Positions 36,726 through 45,530 of a stretch of 64,000 bases of DNA are shown here, piece by piece. How positions within the stretch are numbered: position 1 is the first letter of the stretch; each line of letters starts with the position of its first letter. The stretch is from Granulicella sp. L60 (GTDB taxonomy: Bacteria > Acidobacteriota > Terriglobia > Terriglobales > Acidobacteriaceae). Under the pieces are notes generated by a model. That model was not told the origin of the DNA and did not search any database. It worked only from the letters and a program-made list of their open reading frames with translations. Both the position numbers and the translations under genes were made by a program. Location of the stretch: positions 467,982 to 531,981 of the forward strand of contig NZ_LMUR01000022.1 of NCBI RefSeq assembly GCF_009765825.1, given 5' to 3'.

Positions 36726-38045
36726 GTGAGATTTATTGCTGGCTTGCTGCGCACTTTCTGCCCTAACGTCACTATTTTGGTTTCAGACGCTGCCTTGAAT
36801 TCCGTTGCCCCTTCGGACTTATCCCTCCGTACAACCACATGGACATGGAGTCGGTTCTTAGGAGTGCTCCTCTTGGGTGGAACAGCGCTCTCTCTCATTG
36901 GTTGCGGAGACAATAGCATCATTTCTGTGCCTGCACAGGCAGTTAGCATTACCCAGCAGCCGTTGAGCCAGACTGTCCCCATTGGCGAAGCCGCGACCTT
37001 CACTGTCACAGCCACTGGCACCTCACCGCTCAGCTATCAGTGGAGTATGAATGGCGTCGACATTCCAGGAGCGACTGGCGCTTCCTTTACGACGCCTGTC
37101 ACCCAACCGAGCACCGCCGGGTCTACCGCCATCGGATCTTTCCAGGTGAAGGTCAGCAATGCAACCAGCAACCTTGCGAGCAAGGCCGCCACGCTCACTG
37201 CGGGCCCACGATCTCCCAAGGCGGGAGATCTGCGTTATCTGTTCTGGCAGCAGGTGGATACTGCAGGCCTATTTAATAAAGGCAGTGGCGTCGGTGAAGT
37301 CCTAGTAGGGCCGAGCGGCATCGTTAGTACTTTTGCTGATAATGCACTGGGTACTCCCCTTGGAATAGGATCTTCTTTTGCGTGCGGTGGAGGCGAATGC
37401 TCCTGGAGCTACGCGTACGAACCGCTGCCGCCGACGACGACGGCGTTCAACATGCACTACCAAGGTGGGAGCTATTCCAATTACATCTCAGATCTGCAAT
37501 CGTATACAGCCGCCAACATTGTAATCACGTCTCTGGATTTGGAGCCTCTCGAAGATGCTTATGCAGTGTCGTGGGTTCAAACGACGCAAGCGGGTGGGTT
37601 TGACTATCGACTTGACCCCGTTGTTCCTGCTGGGACAAGCCAGCAAGCACAGATTCAAGCTCAAGCTACTTTGGACGCTAAGGAAAGCCGGATTATTACG
37701 GCAGTTTCTTTCGACGTCTCGGGCAATGCCATTTTGGTCTCTTATGGATGGACCGGCGACACAACGACCATGTATGAAACGCAAACGGTCGTGGTTCCGC
37801 AGCAGAATCAAATCTCTTCGGCAGTTGTCTCCGCGGCAACAACCCTGGCCACTGCGGGGTATGTCATCAGCGCCTTTGGCGGCAACGATACAAACGGATA
37901 CATACTCATCGGCGAGCGCGTACAGGGTGATAGTTTGCCGCGTTCGATGGTAGTACTTTCCCCCACAACACAGCCACCTTACCCAACCCCAATTGTGTAT
38001 CTACATGAATTGAATGGCGTCATTACACTTTTATACGAGCAATAG
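36726..38045 (+). CDS. Ig-like domain lipoprotein, paralog A
   Basis: 439 residues from ATG 36726. A hydrophobic segment ending LSLIGC is a good lipobox, but it starts only at residue ~43, so the true start may be a later TTG (36777 or 36795). Residues ~70-160 form an Ig-like domain (ITQQPLSQTVPIGEAATFTV, SYQWSMNGVDIPGAT). The C-terminal ~270 residues are a domain I do not recognise, with GDLRYLFWQQVD, YAVSWVQTTQAGG, SYGWTGDTTTMYE and ILIGERVQGDSLPRSM. The same architecture recurs in the gene at 41717. A surface-exposed lipoprotein is likely. It follows the rpoBC terminator. Confidence 0.65.
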   Translation: MRFIAGLLRTFCPNVTILVSDAALNSVAPSDLSLRTTTWTWSRFLGVLLLGGTALSLIGCGDNSIISVPAQAVSITQQPLSQTVPIGEAATFTVTATGTSPLSYQWSMNGVDIPGATGASFTTPVTQPSTAGSTAIGSFQVKVSNATSNLASKAATLTAGPRSPKAGDLRYLFWQQVDTAGLFNKGSGVGEVLVGPSGIVSTFADNALGTPLGIGSSFACGGGECSWSYAYEPLPPTTTAFNMHYQGGSYSNYISDLQSYTAANIVITSLDLEPLEDAYAVSWVQTTQAGGFDYRLDPVVPAGTSQQAQIQAQATLDAKESRIITAVSFDVSGNAILVSYGWTGDTTTMYETQTVVVPQQNQISSAVVSAATTLATAGYVISAFGGNDTNGYILIGERVQGDSLPRSMVVLSPTTQPPYPTPIVYLHELNGVITLLYEQ

Positions 38046-38135
38046 AGTAAGACAACGATCTGCGACAAGTGGGCTGTTTGTTCTTAGGCGGCCCGCCCAC
38101 GCTTAGTTTTACCCATCTCAACCAACCACAAATGA

Positions 38136-38205
38136 CCGGGTGCCCCATCCTTCGCGCACTTTGCCGGGTGCCCCATATCTCGATCCTGAGATGTGGGCAT
38201 TCGCG
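38136..38205. repeat. GGGTGCCCCA hairpin repeat, copy 1
   Basis: CCGGGTGCCCCAT occurs twice, 28 bases apart (38136-38148 and 38164-38176). The second is the left arm of a hairpin, CCCATATCTC-GATCC-TGAGATGTGGG. The same GGGTGCCCCA plus TCTC...GAGA hairpin design occurs at 43193-43229. Confidence 0.6.
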
Positions 38206-38299
38206 CCTGCGCGAACCGCTTTTCTCAGCCAGAAAGCAATATCAATTTTTATATTTGATAGCATCTGAGCCGACCAAGTTCAGAGCGATCGCACCCTCG

Positions 38300-39315
38300 T
38301 CACATCGTCAGCACCACGCGAAACTCTGCCTTGCCGCTCAGCATCCGCGCAAAAGCCTCAGCCGCCTTCTCCAGCGGATAGGTCTCGATCATCGGACGCA
38401 CGCCGCTCAGTTCGGCAAACCGCAGTGTGTCCTCGGAGTCTGCCGGTGTTCCCGCAGCCCAGCCTTGAATCGTTCGACTTCCAGTGATGAGCTGTATCGG
38501 TGTCACCTCAATGGCATCGAACGCCGCACCAATCACCACGAGCTTACCGTTCGGCCCCAGACCGTCGAACAACTCGGACATCGCCTTTGAACTCGGTGCC
38601 GTCGCTAGAATCACCCGCGCCCCGCCCAGCTTTTGCAACTCCTCTGCCGCGTTCGCCGATTTGCTGTCGATGTACACGCTTGCCCCCAACTTCTTCGCAA
38701 GCACCGCATTCTCCGGCCCGCGTCCGATGGCTGCGACCTTGTAACCAAACTTACTCGCAAATTGAACTCCAAGATGACCCAGCCCGCCGATACCCTGCAC
38801 GGCAACCAGATCACCAGGCATCGCACCGCTATGCCGCAGTGCATTGTAGGTCGTAATTCCTGCGCAGAGCAGCGGTGCTGCTTCAACGTCACTCAGACTA
38901 TCCGGTATCGCCACCAGCGCCTCCACCGGAGCCACCATGTACTGCTGATACCCCCCGTCGTAGCTGATGCCCGGAATCTTCAAATTCTGGCAGTTGCGAA
39001 AATCTCCGCGCCTGCACGGGATGCACGTATTATCCTGGCCGCCGTGCCAGCCCACGCCAACGCGCGCCCCTTCTTCCACCCCGAAACCCCGGCACCTGCA
39101 CCGTCGATGACGCCCGCAACCTCATGCCCCGGAACCCGCGGATACTGAATTCCCGGCCAGCTACCGTCTTTCGTGAGCACATCACTGTGGCAAACACCAC
39201 AGGCCTGCACCTTGATCCGAACATGTCCCGGACCCGGCTCAGGAATCCCGCGCTCCACAATCTGGATATCCGCTCCGGGACTGGGAACCTGCGCTACCTT
39301 CATGGTTGCTGACAT
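38300..39315 (-). pseudogene. zinc-dependent alcohol dehydrogenase, frameshifted
   Basis: Two overlapping frames together make one AdhP/CAD-like dehydrogenase of about 338 residues. The first (39315 down to ~39070, GGAGGA before the ATG) carries the catalytic zinc site CGVCHSD and PGHE. The second (from ~39070 to 38300) carries the structural zinc segment CIPCRRGDFRNC, the cofactor motif GIGGLGHLGVQFA and the C-terminal domain. They join at GWKKG/ARVGVGW in a run of four Gs on the minus strand (39067-39070); one extra G restores the frame. This is either a true disruption, a slipping homopolymer or a sequencing error. If intact, it would oxidise alcohols or reduce aldehydes with NAD(P). Confidence 0.85.
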
Positions 39316-39503
39316 AAATCCTCCAGGGAACTCTCAATGACGATGTATGAAACGCTCGACCGCACAACCTCTGATTCACGTCGCGGGTAAGAAGATTGCA
39401 TACGCGCCGTCTTTAAATCCACTTATCTCAGAAAGCTGTCCGTAAAGATGCACACCCTTCCATCGTTCACGACCCAACAGCTACAGCACGATAGTCTTTA
39501 CCC

Positions 39504-40157
39504 ATGGCATCAAAACCCAAAGCCCGCATCGCCCCGGACATCGACCCCGAACTCCTCACCGACACCTTCGCCGAGCAGCTCGCAACTGGCATCGTGCAGG
39601 ATGCGACAGCATCCAACACCGCCATCCCATCCCTCCAAAGCCCACGCGGCCAGCCCGTCCGCATCGACCGCTGCCTCTGCACCTCCGTCACCCTCGCCGA
39701 CCCAAACGCGCACGGCCTGCACCTGCACGACGCCCGCATCGAAGACTCCGACCTCGCCAACATCGTCCTCACCGGCAGCTCCCTCGAGCGCGTCGAGATC
39801 ATCTCCACTCGTCTCACCGGCGCCATCTGCACCGAAGCTAAACTCAAGAGCGTCCTCTTCCGCGAGTGCAAGATGGACTTCTCTCTCCTCCGCATGGCGC
39901 GCCTCCAGCAGTGCGTCTTCGAGAGCTGCAACCTCACCGACGCCGACTTCTACGGAGCCGAGCTCTCCGGCGTCATCTTCCGCGACTGCGACCTCAGCCG
40001 CGCCGACCTCTCCCACACCAAACTCGCGTCCGCCGACCTCCGTGGCTGCCGGCTCGACGGCCTCCGTGGAACACCCTCCAACCTCGACGGCCTCATCATC
40101 AGTCCCGACCAGGCCCCGCTACTCATCACCATCTTCGGCGTCCGCGTCCAATGGTGA
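39504..40157 (+). CDS. pentapeptide repeat protein
   Basis: 217 residues. From ~residue 55 to 195 the sequence runs in pentapeptide repeats of A(D/N)LxX type: DSDLANIVLTGSSLERVEI, TDADFYGAELSGVIF, SRADLSHTKLASADLRGCRL. These fold as a right-handed quadrilateral beta-helix. Some family members mimic DNA and protect gyrase, but most have no known role. No signal peptide is seen. It is convergent with the DinB gene, with no bases between the stops. TACAGCACGATAGT just upstream may hold a -10; no Shine-Dalgarno is visible. Confidence 0.88.
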   Translation: MASKPKARIAPDIDPELLTDTFAEQLATGIVQDATASNTAIPSLQSPRGQPVRIDRCLCTSVTLADPNAHGLHLHDARIEDSDLANIVLTGSSLERVEIISTRLTGAICTEAKLKSVLFRECKMDFSLLRMARLQQCVFESCNLTDADFYGAELSGVIFRDCDLSRADLSHTKLASADLRGCRLDGLRGTPSNLDGLIISPDQAPLLITIFGVRVQW

Positions 40158-40709
40158 TCACGTAGAACCCGGCCTACCATCCGCTCCGCACTCCCTCCAA
40201 ATCTTCTCCCAGTTCCAAATCCCATCCGCCACCTCACGCGGCAGCGCGAATCCGAGCTGATGCGCCACCATGCACACCTGCCCGCGATGATGCGCCTCAT
40301 GAGCCACCATGTAGCACAGCATCTCCACACCAACCGGCCACGCCGGAGCCCATCCATCCCTGCGAAACATCTCGACGCGCCCCACCCCATCACCCAGCGC
40401 CTCACCCAGCATCTCTCCGCACCGAGCAGCGCTCTCAGCCAATCCCGCACGAGCCTCCTCCGGCGTACAGCGCGCACGGTTAAGCTGCACCGGAACCTTC
40501 AGATGCGGAGCCGTAAGCCTCACCCACTTACAGCGGACGTTATGCATATGCGTAAAGATCGCCGCAATCGTTCGAACCTTCCCCGGCGGTTGTGCCCTCC
40601 AGGCCGCAGCGTCAAGACCTTCGATAAGCATCTGGTTCATGCGATCGTTCGCCGCAAAGATCTGCACCGGCGCCCGGTCCAGTCGAGTGTGAACCTCATG
40701 TTGACGCAT
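40158..40709 (-). CDS. DinB family protein
   Basis: 183 residues from ATG 40709, with GGAG eight bases upstream; a longer GTG-started version at 40736 is less likely. The helical bundle carries the family's metal-binding histidines: TIAAIFTHMHNVRCKWV and MVAHEAHHRGQVCMVAH. DinB/YfiT proteins are metal-dependent four-helix bundles, some of which act as thiol S-transferases (for example with bacillithiol or mycothiol). The substrate is unknown. It lies between the pentapeptide gene and a divergent alpha/beta hydrolase. Confidence 0.85.
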   Translation of the reverse strand: MRQHEVHTRLDRAPVQIFAANDRMNQMLIEGLDAAAWRAQPPGKVRTIAAIFTHMHNVRCKWVRLTAPHLKVPVQLNRARCTPEEARAGLAESAARCGEMLGEALGDGVGRVEMFRRDGWAPAWPVGVEMLCYMVAHEAHHRGQVCMVAHQLGFALPREVADGIWNWEKIWRECGADGRPGST

Positions 40710-40845
40710 GGCCACGTCTCCACCACCCTCTCCCACTCACCATCAAATCCAGCCCCGAAGCTACCTGAACATAGAAGATAAATGACGCCGCCCAACAACT
40801 CCCGGCATCACAAGCCCACACAGTCGGACACTCAAAGAGGACGCC

Positions 40846-41550
40846 ATGCCCCCAGCATCAGTCAACAACATCGTGCTTGTTCACGGCGCCTTTGCCGACG
40901 GCTCCAGCTGGTCGAAGGTCATTCCGCTCCTACAGGACATGGGCTATCACGCAGTCGCCGTGCAAAATCCGATGACCTCCCTCGCCGACGAAGTCGCCTT
41001 CACCAAAAGAATCGTCGCCATGCAGGACGGCCCCGTCATCCTCGTCGGCCACTCCTGGGGAGGCGCCGTCATCACCCAGGCAGGCGACGATCCTAAAGTC
41101 GCCGCTCTCGTCTACGTCACCGCCTACGCGCCCGAGGCCGGACAGTCCGCCAACGACGCCAGCGCTCCGTACGGATGGACGGACGGCCAGAAGCAGATCC
41201 GCGTCGACCCCGACAACTTCGCAACCCTCACCCCCGAAGGCATGATCGACATCATCGCCGAAGGACTCCCGATGGCGGAGCGAAAGCTCGCGCTCGCCGT
41301 ACAAGGTCAGAGCTACGGCCCCATGTTCAATGAGAAACTTACAGTGGCGGCCTGGAAGACAAAGCCCACATGGGCCGTCATCTCGACCAAAGACCGCATG
41401 CTCCCGCCAGCCATGCAAGCCGAGGCCGCAAAAAGAATGGGAGCAGTGACGACCACTCTTTCGACCTGCCACATGTCCATCCTGGAAGAGCCCGCAAAGA
41501 TCGCAGCCGTTATCGACGACGCCGCAAAAAGAGCATCATCGCCACGCTAG
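40846..41550 (+). CDS. alpha/beta hydrolase
   Basis: 234 residues. The oxyanion-hole motif VLVHGAFADGSSW near the N-terminus, the nucleophile elbow GHSWGG (Ser ~92) and the late His in STCHMSILEEP fit the small EstC-like alpha/beta hydrolases (salicylate-esterase relatives). There is no signal peptide, so it is cytoplasmic. AAAGAGG precedes the ATG. The substrate cannot be predicted. It stands alone between the DinB gene and the second Ig-like lipoprotein. Confidence 0.88.
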   Translation: MPPASVNNIVLVHGAFADGSSWSKVIPLLQDMGYHAVAVQNPMTSLADEVAFTKRIVAMQDGPVILVGHSWGGAVITQAGDDPKVAALVYVTAYAPEAGQSANDASAPYGWTDGQKQIRVDPDNFATLTPEGMIDIIAEGLPMAERKLALAVQGQSYGPMFNEKLTVAAWKTKPTWAVISTKDRMLPPAMQAEAAKRMGAVTTTLSTCHMSILEEPAKIAAVIDDAAKRASSPR

Positions 41551-41716
41551 AGAGATAGCAGACAGAAACTCATATCCAACAGACCGGCAGGACGAGAGAC
41601 CTGCGCCGCCAGCCTCTACTCTGGACGCCCTAACCTAAGCTATATCCACACTACGCCGCCCACCCACCCAGGTTCTTTTCGTAGACCAAACCGAATCCCC
41701 CCTGTATCATCGGCAC

Positions 41717-43042
41717 ATGATCGCGGCCATGTTGTGCTCTTCGCTGCCTGAGTCTGATCTATTGCGCGACCGCAGACTGAAGTTCGTTCCCCTCTTCTTA
41801 GCCATCCTCGCATCGCTGGTCCTTCCCCTCTGCGGCTGTTTCTCCACCGTCACGACCCCCTATACCGCACCGCCCACCTCGCCTCCTACCTCTCCACTCA
41901 CCCCTCCCGTCATCACCACCCAGCCGGCAAACCAGTCCGTCTCCCTCGGAACCGCCGCCACCTTCTCCGTCACAGCCATCGGCTCCTCTCTCCAATACCA
42001 GTGGAGCGACAACGGCACACCCATCGCCAACGCGACCGCCAGCACCTACACCACGCCCACAACCGTTGCCGCCGATAACAACTCATCCTTCACCGTAGTC
42101 GTCAGCAACTCCGCTGGCAGCGTCACCAGCAACCCCGCCTCGCTCACCATCACCGCCCGCGCTCCCCAGGTTGGCGACCTGCGCTTCCAGCAAGTCGACG
42201 CCCGCTCCACCATCAACGGCTACAACAACGGCCCACCCAGCGTTCCATCCAGCAGCTCGCAAGGTTTTGGTGTCTATTACCCCAACAGCATTGGAACGCC
42301 GCTCTATCTCGCCGCCCTGAACCAGTGCGAACTAAACAACACAAATGCCAAAGCCGCTTGTCCGCTGTTCTTCGAGCAATATAACCTGCCCGCCAATCTC
42401 ATAAACCTCGATCTCTCCGTCGGCTACGGAGGCGACTCCTATTCCGAGTTTCCTTCCGACTTCAACAGCCCAAACTGGCCGATCGTTGGTGGCACAGCAG
42501 TCAACGCAGCCAACTCCGTCCTTACTTCGCTCCAGCTCCAGCAGACATACAATTTCTTCGGCGCATCTTGGATACAGGGTCCCACTCAGAACCTGCCATT
42601 CATCGGCTCACAGACGACCATCCCCGCAGCCACGACCGCTCAACTGCAGACCGCAGCAACGCAAGCTGGCCAGCATAGCCAGGTCATCACCGCCGTCTCC
42701 TCTGACCTGGGCAAAATCGTCTACTTCTCTTACAGCTGGCAAGGCGACACCAGCCCCTACGACGTCACCGTCGCAGCCGTCACCTTCCCCAACGTAGCCT
42801 CCACCATCTCCAGCTTCGCTCAGCAGGGATACATCCTCACCGCCATGACCCCATCGGCAGACAGCACCGGCAACTTCATCCTCATAGGCACACGCGTCCA
42901 GGGCGACAGCATCCCACGCCTCTTCATGACCGCCGCCCCGGCCACCTTCGCCACCCTCACTCAGCAGGGCTATGCTATCGTCGCCGTCCTCAACGACACC
43001 TCCACCGGCACCCCCGTTCTCACCTTCATAGGAGAACGATAA
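41717..43042 (+). CDS. Ig-like domain lipoprotein, paralog B
   Basis: 441 residues. After a basic N-region, LFLAILASLVLPLCGC ends in a lipobox (Cys ~41), then a Pro/Thr linker. An Ig-like domain follows (ITTQPANQSVSLGTAATFSV, QYQWSDNGTPIANAT), then the same unrecognised C-terminal domain as the gene at 36726, seen in GDLRFQQVD, FGASWIQGP, SYSWQGDTSPYD and ILIGTRVQGDSIPRLF. No Shine-Dalgarno is present; TATCAT (41705-41710) stands six bases before the ATG and TAGACC 17 bases before that, implying a leaderless transcript. Confidence 0.75.
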   Translation: MIAAMLCSSLPESDLLRDRRLKFVPLFLAILASLVLPLCGCFSTVTTPYTAPPTSPPTSPLTPPVITTQPANQSVSLGTAATFSVTAIGSSLQYQWSDNGTPIANATASTYTTPTTVAADNNSSFTVVVSNSAGSVTSNPASLTITARAPQVGDLRFQQVDARSTINGYNNGPPSVPSSSSQGFGVYYPNSIGTPLYLAALNQCELNNTNAKAACPLFFEQYNLPANLINLDLSVGYGGDSYSEFPSDFNSPNWPIVGGTAVNAANSVLTSLQLQQTYNFFGASWIQGPTQNLPFIGSQTTIPAATTAQLQTAATQAGQHSQVITAVSSDLGKIVYFSYSWQGDTSPYDVTVAAVTFPNVASTISSFAQQGYILTAMTPSADSTGNFILIGTRVQGDSIPRLFMTAAPATFATLTQQGYAIVAVLNDTSTGTPVLTFIGER

Positions 43043-43154
43043 GCGTAGGCGAACGACAAGCCTCGGAGTGTATAAGCCCCCGCCGATCCTCGCCTTTCCC
43101 CAGATCCGTGTCTGTCTATAGACCCGGCCCGTTTATGCTCCGCGCCCGCTTCTT

Positions 43155-43272
43155 TAGAGCGGAGTTCTCAAAGTTAGATAGAGGCAGAATTTGGGTGCCC
43201 CAGGTCTCGCTTCTGAGACCTGGGTTTTTCGGAGATGCATCGACCTCGATGCCCCGTACGAACTCCGCTCTA
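43155..43272. mobile_element. MITE-like element with 13-bp terminal inverted repeats
   Basis: TAGAGCGGAGTTC (43155-43167) and GAACTCCGCTCTA (43260-43272) are perfect inverted repeats enclosing 92 bases. Inside is GGGTGCCCCA and a hairpin, CCCAGGTCTC-GCTTCT-GAGACCTGGG, followed by TTTTT. No coding capacity and no clear target duplication were seen. Confidence 0.6.
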
Positions 43273-43278
43273 CAAGTC

Positions 43279-43323
43279 GTCATTCTGATCCTGAGCGTAT
43301 CGAAGGGGAAGAACCCTGTATTC
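43279..43323. repeat. GTCATTC...GAAGAACCC repeat, copy 1
   Basis: The unit starts GTCATTCTGATCCTGAGCG and ends GAAGAACCCTGTATT. A shorter relative sits inside mutL at 60738-60771. It starts six bases after the MITE-like element ends. Confidence 0.55.
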
Positions 43324-43619
43324 TGTCTTTGCCGTTGCACTCGCCGTTGTTCTTCCTCTGCACCCACTGCGAAAGGCGAAACGGCTTTAAGCTAAATCCG
43401 TTCCACCACAAAGCAGCAACAATCAAAAGTTGGGATTACCCGATAAGCTAATCCCTCTTTGCACTCTCGCAAGCCCACGCACTCTTCGTCTGCTTCGAAA
43501 GCGCCGCCTTCGATAGGTCGCCTCCATGCCCACAGAGGATGCGGGGGGCGCGCCGCACCCAGGAAGTCCTCCGCCTCTTCGAATCTGCAATGTATATTGG
43601 TCCCACACAAAGGAGTCTT

Positions 43620-44039
43620 ATGAAGCGAATCTTTCCCCTGCTACTTCTCTCCACCACAGCGCTCCTCGCCCAGCCAACGGTCACCGGAGCGTGGACCATC
43701 ACCGGAGACGTTCAGGGATATCCCATCAGCGAAGCCTGCATCTTTACTCAGGTCAAAGACAAGATCACAGGCTCCTGCACCGGCACCGACGGCAAGGCCT
43801 ACGACACCACCGTCACCGTCGACGGCCAGAAGGTCACCATCGTTCACGGCGGCTCCTACCAGGGTGACGCACTCACCCTCACCTACTCCGGCACCTTCGA
43901 CGATAAGGGAACACTAAGCGGAGCCATCGACGTAGCACCCCTCGGCTACGACGGCACCTTCACCGCAAAGGTCACAGAAAAAACCGACAAGCCCGACAAG
44001 CCAGCCGGCAAAACCTCAGACAAGCCAGCCGCAAACTAG
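43620..44039 (+). CDS. hypothetical small exported protein
   Basis: 139 residues from ATG 43620, fixed by AAAGGAG five bases upstream. The signal peptide KRIFPLLLLSTTALLA is followed by a beta-rich domain (VTGAWTITGDVQGYPISEAC, DGQKVTIVHGGSYQGDALTL, GTLSGAIDVAPLGYDGTF) that reads like a small beta-sandwich or lipocalin-type barrel. The C-terminus is a Lys/Pro/Asp tail with repeated DKP. I do not recognise the family. It stands alone amid repeats. Confidence 0.65.
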   Translation: MKRIFPLLLLSTTALLAQPTVTGAWTITGDVQGYPISEACIFTQVKDKITGSCTGTDGKAYDTTVTVDGQKVTIVHGGSYQGDALTLTYSGTFDDKGTLSGAIDVAPLGYDGTFTAKVTEKTDKPDKPAGKTSDKPAAN

Positions 44040-44133
44040 CGGCCCACCTTCGTCTCTCACCTCTATAGCATCTTCTCTATTGTTCCAGAGTAGAAAATTT
44101 CTTCCAGAGCAGAAGATTTTGCTCTTGCCTTTG

Positions 44134-44208
44134 AGATGGCCCAAGGCTTTTGCCTTGGGTCTCTCAGCCTCGCTGAAAAAGGGGGCTTCAGCCCCTGAGA
44201 TATGCCTT
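44134..44208. repeat. dispersed double-hairpin repeat, copy 2
   Basis: CCCAAGGC-TTTT-GCCTTGGG (44140-44159), the shared spacer GGGTCTCTCA, then GGGGCTTCAGCCCC (44182-44195) and TATGCCTT. It aligns base for base with 4843-4920 over most of its length, with differences that keep the stems paired. Confidence 0.75.
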
Positions 44209-44274
44209 CCTGTCTGCTGCCATGACCCCAGGCAAGGCAGACAATTTCATCAGGACTACTCAAGCGCATCGCTC

Positions 44275-44460
44275 CGAAAAATAAATCTCAAAAACCTGTC
44301 GTACTTTCAGCACCTCAAAAAGTGACCTCCTATTTACCACCGTCACCACACAACCCACCACGAACTCACCACAAAAAACCACCATCAAAACACCCAGAAT
44401 CGCCAAAACCCCCAACAAAAAGCCCCATCCACCACGTCCGCCATTTTTTGACACGCAATC
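44275..44460 (-). repeat. CCA-rich dispersed element, copy 2
   Basis: It opens AAAAATAAATCTCAAAAACC and TGTCG, then runs in CCACC/CACCA words through AACTCACCAC and AAACCACCATC. It matches the copy at 6556-6725 best at the CTCAAAAA-CCTGTCG end. Confidence 0.6.
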
Positions 44461-44495
44461 ACATTTCAATTCATCTCGACGTGCATCATAGATCC

Positions 44496-44669
44496 ATGGA
44501 ACCCTTAAACGACAGCACCCAGAACACGCCTCATAGATCCGGTTCCCGCACCTTCTGGTGCGTAACAGTCGTTATCATCCTGCTGATCGCGGCGTTCCTC
44601 ATCCTCCGCCCCAACCCAACCACCACCGGCCCCGGCGGGACTCCCGCGGTCCCATCGTCCGTGAAATAA
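44496..44669 (+). CDS. hypothetical small membrane protein
   Basis: 57 residues from ATG 44496: a polar N-terminus, one membrane segment (FWCVTVVIILLIAAFLIL), and a Pro/Thr/Gly-rich outer tail. The hydrophobic segment and sensible start argue for a real single-span peptide, but there is no clear Shine-Dalgarno and no recognised family. It may be a chance frame next to the repeat. Confidence 0.35.
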   Translation: MEPLNDSTQNTPHRSGSRTFWCVTVVIILLIAAFLILRPNPTTTGPGGTPAVPSSVK

Positions 44670-44784
44670 CACCTAAACGACACATTCCCAAGGGATTGCA
44701 TGCAAGCAAAAGGAGGACTCCAGGAGCCCTCCTTCACATCGCTCAGCAATGATACCTGGCGCCGAAACGCCGAACAGCAAACGT

Positions 44785-45243
44785 CTAACGCTGGCTGCGT
44801 ATCGTAAGCTCCAGCTCGACAGGAACCGGCGCCGGCTGGTCATCCAGAGTGCCTGGCTTGAAGCGGAACTGGCTAACCGCGTCCAGAACATTCTTCTCCA
44901 GAACCGGATTGACCTGTCCTACAACCTTCAAATCAAAGGGCTTGCCGCTCTCATCGACAACCAATGCGACAACCACCTTTTCATCGCTCGGAACGACCCT
45001 CAGAAACAGCGCGGAGTCGGACTCTACAGACACAGTGTGGATCAACTTCGGGCCATTGACTCCAGTGGAGATTCGCAGAGGAGAGCTAGCGGTGCTACGA
45101 TCCGACTCCGAGGCGAACGCCGCCGGCTGAACCAGCTTCGACTGAAGCGAGCTTCCGGTGGACTGGGTTTGTGCAGGCGAATTTACCTGAGCGTGAAGCA
45201 GGGTGGGGACGAGGGCGAGGGCAGCCACGATGACTCTACGCAT
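44785..45243 (-). CDS. exported protein with TonB C-terminal-like domain
   Basis: 152 residues. A signal peptide (RRVIVAALALVPTLLHAQ) is followed by a Ser/Thr/Gln-rich linker and, from ~residue 80, a TonB C-terminal-type fold: KVVVALVVDESGKPFDLKVV, then VLEKNVLDAVSQFRFKPGTL. Short acidobacterial proteins with this domain are common and lack the membrane-anchored Pro-rich arm of true TonB, so an energy-transducing role is doubtful. AAAGG lies about twelve bases upstream of the ATG. Confidence 0.7.
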   Translation of the reverse strand: MRRVIVAALALVPTLLHAQVNSPAQTQSTGSSLQSKLVQPAAFASESDRSTASSPLRISTGVNGPKLIHTVSVESDSALFLRVVPSDEKVVVALVVDESGKPFDLKVVGQVNPVLEKNVLDAVSQFRFKPGTLDDQPAPVPVELELTIRSQR

Positions 45244-45530
45244 GATTGATAACCTTTGGGGTAAAAGTACCCGTCACCAACATATTTTGTTTGCAGTACG
45301 ACTGTCAATGATTTATTTCGATATTTTTCTTGATCTTTATTTTCAATACATTGGCTTGAAGGAACCTTTAAACTCCAGACCGAAAGAAGCTTTTACATCC
45401 ACTCCACCAAAATCATCCAGGGGCTTCAAACTGTCGGTCCTGACCAGAGGCAACAGGCTCAAAGCCTTCCATTCGTTGTTCTTCTGCCCATGTGCACACC
45501 CACGGAATCGCTGCTAATATGCAACTTGCA

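Larger units (their letters stand above)
43043..43619. other. repeat-rich intergenic region
   Basis: 577 bases without a credible gene. It carries the MITE-like element (43155-43272) with an inner hairpin, and the GTCATTC repeat (43279-43323), both listed separately. The last ~150 bases lead to the strong ribosome binding site of the gene at 43620. Confidence 0.6.
44040..44495. other. repeat-filled intergenic region
   Basis: 456 bases made up largely of two repeat copies (44134-44208 and 44275-44460). A 69-codon minus-strand open frame across the second repeat is an artefact of its composition. Confidence 0.55.

Noticed and set aside
44260..44469. 69-codon minus-strand frame with hydrophobic stretch
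   Set aside because: It lies wholly in the CCA-rich repeat; the hydrophobic residues come from GT-rich composition, and the other copy does not keep the frame.
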